Positions 57,182-64,000 of a DNA stretch of 64,000 nucleotides are shown here, one piece after another. The stretch covers positions 187,712,716 to 187,776,715 of the forward strand of contig CP136066.1 of assembly GCA_032622095.1 (NCBI GenBank), given 5' to 3'. Below the pieces are notes generated by a model. The model saw only the letters and a list, made by a program, of their open reading frames with translations. It had not been told where the DNA came from and did no database searches. The stretch's first letter is position 1. Each line of letters starts with the position of its first letter. Position numbers and translations under genes: made by a program. The stretch is from Siphonodentalium dalli. Lineage: Eukaryota; Mollusca; Scaphopoda; Gadilida; Siphonodentaliidae.

Positions 57182-57329
57182 TACAAGTTGAACTGTTTCA
57201 AGCAAAATTTGTGGTCAGTGGTTTGTCTAAAGTCAAATGGTGGGATGATTTATAATTTATATTCTCAGTGGGGCATAAAAAGCATCCCGGACCATATTTT
57301 TATGAGGACAGAAGTCAGAAAAGGTCTGT

Positions 57330-58460
57330 AGCTCTGGTAAAAATGGATGACAGGACCCCAAATTCAAACATAACCTGTATTTTGTGGTAGTGAACATCGA
57401 TTTAGTTCAGTAGAAAACTAAGTTATCAACCAAAAACGAAATATGAACGGAAGGACAGACCAAAAAATTATACAGCCTACAGGTGAATAAAAATAATGGC
57501 ATTTTGTTGTGTCTACAAAATAATGTGGCTATATTTGACCAGTGGCTTTTTTTTTTAAATAAAAATTTGATTCTGGGAACAATTATTGAATAAAACATTG
57601 CTTCCAACTGTCAATGTTATTAACACACCTAGTTTTATTTGATTAGACACCAGAATAATCAGTAAATCTAAGTCTATGAAGTTACATGTATCATCCAAAA
57701 ACTAAAACAATTGGAATATTTTAAGTCAACAAGGGTCATAACTGGGGTAAAAATGAGTGGACCAAATTCAAACTTGACCTGTATTTTTATGTAAGTAATC
57801 CATAAACCAAATTTGAAAAAAAATCAGATTACTATAACTAAAGTTTTCTTTTGGAAACAAAAATAATTGGCAAAATTCTAAATCCGCAAGGATCTTAACT
57901 CCGGAAAAATGGGCGGACCTCACCCATATTCGAACCTTAACTGTGTCCTTAACCAATAAGCTCACATATCAAATGTTATTTAATTTGACTAATTACTACT
58001 GAAGATATCACATCCAGAAACCATCTGATATGGGCAGACTTACATGTATGGATGGACACTGGTGATTTCTATAGTCCTCCAAAAATGTTTTTTTGAGGGG
58101 ACAATTATTATTTTACACCCATGAATGTATGGGATGAGAGACCCTGTCTTTACGCTCTAGTATGTTGATGATGTTGATGAGAACGATCGAATCAAACATG
58201 AGTATCTGTGAATACCATCTGTTCCCGAGACAGCGAGAAGTTTGGCCTGTTCTGTACACTGCCAATCTGTTCCTGAGACAGGGAGAAGTTTGGCCTGTTC
58301 TGTATGCTGCCAATATCGTCATCATACTGTGAACAACAAAATATATGATTGGTGAGATATTAACCCTATTGGAGACTCGTATATATATATGAGAATGCAT
58401 GCCAAAATTATCTTTGGCCAAATTAAATCCTCGTTTTGTGGGCTCACAACATCTAACATT
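57330..58460. repeat. Degenerate GGGTCATAACT-type dispersed repeats
   Basis: Diverged units with CTGGTAAAAATGG, CATAACCTGTATTTT and AGTAAATC phrases at about 57330-57430, 57725-57830 and 57890-57960. A short direct repeat with CGAGACAG(C/G)GAGAAGTTTGG lies at 58225-58305. TTAACCCTATTGGAGACTCG at about 58361 may be a remnant of a family B MITE. No gene. Confidence 0.6.
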
Positions 58461-59990
58461 CTATATAATTATCTATATCTATATTTGCGACTGTCTGTCT
58501 GTCTGTCTGTCTGTCTGTGTTCTATAGAAATTCACAGGGGACCATCTAGATGATGCCAAATGGGTCTACTAGGATTACCTTTTTACGAGAAAGATAATGG
58601 TCGGGGTTAAAAATTTCTAAAGTGACGCCGTTGTTGTCAGGGGCAGAAAAAAAATTTGTCGGCGATTGCCACGAAACTTATATATAATCATCACCATAAT
58701 CTGAGGAATCTAATGATGTGTTTTAAATATGACAAAAGTCGCGCCGTTCGCGTCAGGGGTGCCAGATTTTTTTCTGTCGCCGATTGCCACGAAACTTACA
58801 TATAATCATCCCCATGATATGAAGAATCCAACGGTGTGGTTTAAATATGTCAAAAGTGGCGTCGTGCGAGTCAGATTTGCACGAAAGGGGAGAGGGGCAC
58901 CAAAATTGATAAAACTAATTTTTGCGCCGATTTCCACCAAATTGATATATATTCTTCTTCATGATACAAGGAATCTAATTGTGCGATTTAACAACGCCAA
59001 ATTGTTGTCGTTTGGATGAGAGATTGGGAGGGGGTGGGCACTATATTTGATAATAATTGGTTTAGTCGCCGATTGCCACCACATTTATACAAAAGCATCC
59101 CCATTGTATGAGGAGTCTAATGGTGTGGCTTATATCTGTCAAGTGTGGCCTCATTCGAGTCAGGGGTGTATTGAATGGGACAGGGGCACCAAAATTGATG
59201 CACAATTTTTTTGGCGCCAATTTCCACCAAATTGATACACGTTCTTATCCATGATACGAGGAATCTAATCATGTGATTTAAAGACGCCATAGTGGTGCTG
59301 TTTAGGTGAGAGATGGGGAGGGAGGGATTGGCACCAAATTTGATAAAAAAAATATTGTTTAGTCGCCGATTATCACCAAACTTATAAACAATCATCTCCA
59401 TGATATCAGGAGTGTAATTGTGTGGTTTAGGTATGTCACAAGTGGGGCCATTCGAGTCAGTGGTATATAGAGATGAGAGGGACATGATATCTATATGTTT
59501 AGTGCCGATTTCCACCAGATTGATCATATTCTTCTCCGTGATACGAGGAATGTTATCGTGTGGTTTAGACACAACAAATTGGTGCCCTATGGGTGAGAGA
59601 TATGGGGACCTTCAATATGATACGAATTTGTATACTCGCCAATTTTCACCAATTTCATATATATGCATATCTAATCTCTAATGAGTCTTAGTGTGTGCAG
59701 CTTGATTCCGAAATAGGGACGGGAGGGTCACCAAAAACTGATACAAAATATTTTTAGTACCAATTACCATCAAATTCAGATACGTTCTTCTCAAATGATA
59801 CAAGAAATCAAATTGTGCTGTCTGTCTGTCTTTCTGTATATATATATATTTGGCACTAATTTCCAACAAATTCATGCATGTTTTTATCAAATGATATACC
59901 ATGAATTAAATCACATTTTGTGTAGTTTGCGTCACGGATGGCGAGCGGATATGCACTATCATAGATAGGATTGCTATTCGCCGATATCCA
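58461..59990 (+). repeat. Helentron-like start followed by a degenerate ~150-290 bp tandem array
   Basis: It opens TCTATATAATTATCTATATC with a CTGT microsatellite (58489-58519), the kind of start seen in the other Helentron-like elements. It then runs through many diverged units containing GCCGATT(G/T)CCAC, ATGATA(C/T)(G/A)AGGAATCTAA and GAGTCAGGGGTG. All the 60-150 codon frames here are repeat products. Confidence 0.7.
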
Positions 59991-60432
59991 CATATAAGTT
60001 AAATATAGTCACCCAGGCCATCTCCATATCATTTTAAGGACATTTGGGCGTTCACATTTCACAATCCCTACAAATGGTAACCCACTTATAAGTCATTTGA
60101 ACAATTATATCTTCTTAATTGTCATATTTATATGGGGATGGCAATCAGGACATTCACACAATGAGCTAGCAAAAAGAGATACATAGAAGAAGCATTAAAC
60201 GTATATTTATCATTCTATTGAAGAGATACATATATCTGAGAGACCTCGAACCGTCAGAGGATTGCATATATATTATAACAAAATTTATTCTGTTCCATTC
60301 AATACAGTTTCCACAAAAAAAGTTACAATTTGTCAGGATATGTGGAAGGCCTGTTCAAAAATAGTGGTCACAGTGTGCAGTCATATATAGTTTCTTCTGA
60401 TATACAATAAAATGCAGTTAGCACATGATTTT
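59991..60432. other. Sequence downstream of the minus-strand exon
   Basis: AT-rich. A minus-strand AATAAA (plus TTTATT, 60285-60290) lies ~145 bp past the stop of the exon at 60433-60564 and could be its poly(A) signal. Confidence 0.4.
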
Positions 60433-60564
60433 TCAGGATCCTCCCAATACTGACATCTGACAAGGGTTTAGAACAGACTCATCGACTGACATAAACAACT
60501 CAAAATCTCGCTCTGTGTCTGGCAAATGTAGCTGATAAGCACGCGCAGCAACATTTCGTTGAAA
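60433..60564 (-). CDS. Candidate terminal exon, unknown protein (43 aa)
   Basis: After an acceptor-like ATTCTCAG (AG at 60566-60565) the minus strand encodes RNVAARAYQLHLPDTERDFE and ends ESVLNPCQMSVLGGS at the stop 60433-60435. The composition is typical of folded protein and the frame is phase 0 at the acceptor. The frame is open further upstream to 60687, but that part reads less like protein. A plausible poly(A) signal follows. I do not recognise the family; the rest of the gene would lie to the right, possibly beyond the window. Confidence 0.45.
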   Translation of the reverse strand, partial: FQRNVAARAYQLHLPDTERDFELFMSVDESVLNPCQMSVLGGS

Positions 60565-60567
60565 CTG

Positions 60568-61158
60568 AGAATATTTAACCAATATATAGCACCATGAACA
60601 GAGGAGCACCTGGAAATTTCTTTGAAACATCTGTATCTTCATGGAGATATGATAGCCAGGTATCCTCGAGATCTTAGTCCAACCCACTAGATTGATTGAT
60701 ACATCTCAATATGTAAAACCCAATTGTCATCTTTTATTTATGCGAACTAATGTCTTTATGATGTCCATGTAGCATATAGTATAACATCTGCCGTATACGC
60801 AGTTGTAAATAAATAAATATTTCATTATTGGTGGAACGGATTAATCGCGATGAACAGAATGACAATTGACAAGGTGGGCTACTACTTATATTCCATGACT
60901 GTAATAATCATGTTTTGTGATGCTATTTGAATATACAATTTATGAGAAAACGTATAACACTTTGAACAAGAGTGTTCTATATTCCCAACAAATATCCACA
61001 GCATACAGATGGTTTCACATCGCATTAACCTGTGCAACGCCGGGTAACCCTGCTAGTAATAATATAAATCTGCTTAACATACAAAGTGAAATAAATCTAT
61101 GTCGCCGACACCATGCACCGTGCCAAAGCATCTTCAAATTTCATCACACCTCAAGGTA
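60568..61158. other. Intergenic or intronic DNA
   Basis: Nothing recognisable; if the exon above is real this is its intron. Confidence 0.35.
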
Positions 61159-61371
61159 CAGTAATGCCCTAAATAATCGACTCCTTAACAACAGCAGAAT
61201 TATGGGTTACTATTCAGGATTTAGTCGGAAATATGGTTTGTTGCCATTCATCGGAAAGCTCTCAGAGCGAGCTTTCTGATGAATGGCAACAAGCCATATT
61301 TCCGACTAAATCCTGAAAAGTAACCCATAATTCTGCTGTGGTTAAGGAGTCGATTATTTAGGACATTACTG
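61159..61371. mobile_element. Tc1/mariner-type hairpin MITE, copy 4
   Basis: 213 bp, TA-flanked (61157-61158, 61372-61373), ends CAGTAATGCCCTAAATAATC and ...GGACATTACTG, with the centre CTCTCAGAGCGAGCTTTCTG. Nearly the same length as copy 1 at 45246. Confidence 0.9.
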
Positions 61372-61432
61372 TAAGTAATATGTCAATGATTTAGTGCTTG
61401 TCCATACCGTCAAACACTGTGTCTGTACTTCT

Positions 61433-62390
61433 TTAACACGTTGAGTGCCGGCTATGAGTTATCTCGTACTTTATATGGGGTCTAGATATTCTGCTGTTGA
61501 AATTTAGGAAATTGAGTTCCCCACGTAATTATGATTTCAACCATCTCAGGAAGCTCAAATATATATGTGATGTGAGTGGTGCCACCGCATCTCTGTAATA
61601 AAGCAACTTAATTTGGGCCGAAAGTATGGTTATACTGATGCATTGGCCCCTAGGTCTGTAGTGCTGTCTGAATTGGCATTTTATGATAAGATCCACAAAA
61701 GTCCCTAACATTCTGCACTCCATAATAACGAGTTAGTTCGTGTATTTGAATAGTAGACATCAATTTTGAAGTAGCACGATCACACATTTAAGATTGTATT
61801 TGTCAAAATTTAGGTACGAGATAACTCGTAGTCGGCAACCAGCACCACTCATCTAAACCCGGAATGTGGGATACGATATCTCCCGGCTATGACAACGAGT
61901 TATGTTGTAGCCAGAACTAGCGCAGGGTACTCCAAAAGGTCAAATGAGCGCATGTTTATTATTTCCAGTATCGAACATGATAAACTGATGAAGTACTCAT
62001 GAGAAAACATGGCAAAGTGTGGATACAAGATAACTCGTAGTCGGCACCCAGCCAAAATACCATGAAATGGCTTTGCTCTGTGCCGACTACGAGTTATCTC
62101 TTAGTGTCGTTGAGTTGTTTCCGGCCGAAGGCCGGGTAGGATAGTCGGAACGCATTGTGCAATTCCCTTCACCCTTTCTTGATATCTTCGATGAGAATCG
62201 ATTGTTGAGGCTGTTGTATTTGGAGGCAAAGCGGTGCGATTATGCCATGTTTTTATGTGATCCAAGCTGACACATGCCCAGTTTTGGGGTTTGAGGGTGG
62301 TTATATGGTGCTATCTACCTATTTAAGATTTAATATAAAGTTGGCACCCTGGAATGTTACACTATAGGTTTCCGGCACTCAACGTGTTAA
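61433..62390. mobile_element. piggyBac-like element with CACGTTGAGTGCCGG ends
   Basis: 958 bp between TTAA at 61433-61436 and 62387-62390, with 15-bp terminal inverted repeats CACGTTGAGTGCCGG. The interior carries several copies of GCCGACTACGAGTTATCTC and variants in both orientations (about 61448, 61812, 61880, 62030, 62085), which could be transposase-binding subterminal sites. No transposase is present. Confidence 0.85.
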
Positions 62391-63510
62391 TCCCACCATT
62401 GTTACTTGTGACAATATACCACTACCCACCATCTACCATTCAGCCTTATGACAGACAATGGATTCATTGGTGTTAATCCTTATTATTGTTTTATTGCATT
62501 AGGTGGCCTATTGTTTGTAACTTAGTGCACTGCCTTGAGTGCATTTTGTTACCTATTAAGCTGTATCACCTAATCAATTAGCTGACCCAGTCAATGTTAA
62601 AACACTAAATTATTTTCCGCTCATTTTATCATGCAAACATATCATTTAGAACAATGATTTTATATACTGTTTTATGCATGCATGCTAGTTAAAACATTTA
62701 AATATTTTAGCAGATGATCATACTATAAATTTGATTCTCATGTCGCTCCCGTTACAAAATCAATTTGGGTTTTTGAATTAAATTTCCATCTCCATTTGGG
62801 GTAAAAAAAACTTTGGCCAAAAGTAAATGAAAACGAGAGTCGCACAGTGATGGCATTTATCCAGTCGGGTCGTTAAGACATGACAGCTATAAGAGACACA
62901 TTTGGGAGATTGTTTATAAAACTAAGAATAGAACCAATACAAGATCACATGCCCAATTGTATCAGTCGCTAAATATAGATTCGATGGAACACGCGGCTCG
63001 ATACACAAATTCCATTGGTAGGATTAACGGGCAGTATTATAGGATCATTAATAAGATTTAATCTCGCAACATCTGCCTGGTGACTTATTCACAATGTTAC
63101 CACGAAACCGCAGTAGCATCAAGGTGATATAGAACCATGATGCTTATCATATTCAGCAAATCGGGAGAGTGGAACTATTTTGTCAAAGGGACTTAACCAA
63201 GTTGTTACAGGGCCAAGGTCTTTTCACAAGATTCAAAAATCTGAGAAAGTAGGTTTTGTTTGAAAACCCACCCTCCCATCACCCTGTTCTTTTTTTTTAC
63301 TTATGGCATTCGCATGCCCCTGATTCGGCAGACTAACCAGGTGGTCTAGTGTCTCGTTTGAGATCGTTTAAGTACAGCGTGTCCCATGGGCTCAGTTTGA
63401 TATGTTGTTGTCATGGCGCATGGTGGGCCAAGAAAGGAAGAGACTCAATGCAAGAATTTGATAACTGAACAGTGAATACACTACCAATAATTTCGCGGCT
63501 ACCTCTTTCA
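62391..63510. other. Intergenic DNA, no gene supported
   Basis: AT-rich. A polyT run lies near 63290. No coding frame or repeat partner that can be supported. Confidence 0.4.
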
Positions 63511-63910
63511 TTAACCCTTTACCCAACAAACCGGCCAAAACCGGCTAAATAAAGCTTCAACAGCCTTAAATATCTTCGGTCTGTCTCAATAGAACCATAC
63601 AAATATGGATATCATTGGAACCGGCTCCTTGACCACATTGTGATAGTTACAGTTATGCCCTGTGCCAATGCATTCTCTTATATATGCGAGTCGACCATAG
63701 GTCGCCTCGCATATATAAGAGAATGCATTGGCCTAAAAAAAATCTTTTTTTAACACTTTTTACCATTTTTTCTTACATTCTTTAACAATCTTTTAATTTT
63801 TAATGTGTTAAGCCAATGCATTCTCTTATATATGCGAGGCGACCTATGGTCGACTCGCATATATAAGAGAATGCATTGGCACAGGGCCCTTCTGTTGGGT
63901 AAAGGGTTAA
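63511..63910 (+). mobile_element. piggyBac-type MITE, family A, copy 5
   Basis: 400 bp between TTAA at 63511-63514 and 63907-63910 with all family features; very close to copies 3 and 4. Confidence 0.93.
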
Positions 63911-64000
63911 CAAATCATTAAAGGTAGTCAATCAGGCAAACCTGTCTTTGTTGTGTTACGACCCTGCGGGATAAATGTTTTTTGGCCATTTTCGAAAAAA

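Noticed and set aside
59117-59572. 151-codon minus-strand frame
   Set aside because: Made of the diverged tandem units at 58.5-60 kb; the phrase repeats at the repeat period.

Overview
The window looks like nuclear DNA of an invertebrate animal, most likely a lophotrochozoan such as a mollusc. It is AT-rich, genes are split by GT-AG introns, and most of it is transposon-derived. It also carries abundant diverged repeats containing phrases such as AGGGCCATAACTCTGG, which I associate with molluscan genomes. That taxonomic call is inference; the intron-containing animal gene structure is seen directly.

Only a few genes can be supported. (1) Two tandem single-exon micropeptide genes (3985-4128 and 5388-5525, +) encode 47 and 45 residue single-pass membrane proteins. 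They resemble each other and, position for position, vertebrate mitoregulin (MTLN). (2) A five-exon DCAF4/WDR21 gene (38609-50465, +) encodes a predicted 724-residue CUL4-DDB1 substrate receptor with an unusually long basic serine-rich N-terminus. (3) A small secreted cysteine-rich protein (28036-28362, -) has a symmetric six-cysteine pattern. (4) Two candidate terminal exons of unrecognised genes lie at 15620-15865 (+) and 60433-60564 (-). Decayed coding relics include a SWIM-finger-like pseudogene (21207-21523, +), a non-LTR retrotransposon remnant (30357-31440, -) and an unidentified protein broken into several frames (36300-37060, +).

Layout. 1-15.2 kb: three copies of a ~3.4 kb repeat (one cut by the window edge) that carries Helentron-like segments, with the micropeptide genes and a piggyBac-type MITE between copies. 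15.9-20 kb: a 3 kb foldback element with ~1.1 kb arms, then a 15-copy minisatellite. 20-35 kb: relics, foldbacks, the secreted-protein exon and two more MITEs. 35-36 kb: a CACACAA-rich tandem repeat. 36-51 kb: the decayed gene and DCAF4. Its introns hold two hAT-like elements with 8-bp target duplications, a Tc1/mariner-type hairpin, a TA-flanked GC-rich element (two copies) and a piggyBac-type MITE. 51-64 kb: tandem and dispersed repeats, a tRNA-derived SINE, more MITEs, and one candidate exon.

The genes do not form a pathway. The notable themes are the micropeptide pair and how closely mobile and tandem DNA crowds the DCAF4 exon boundaries: a duplicated splice donor, a duplicated stop region, and an element ending 20 bp before an acceptor. 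The window also holds a large set of non-autonomous elements whose target duplications can be read directly.
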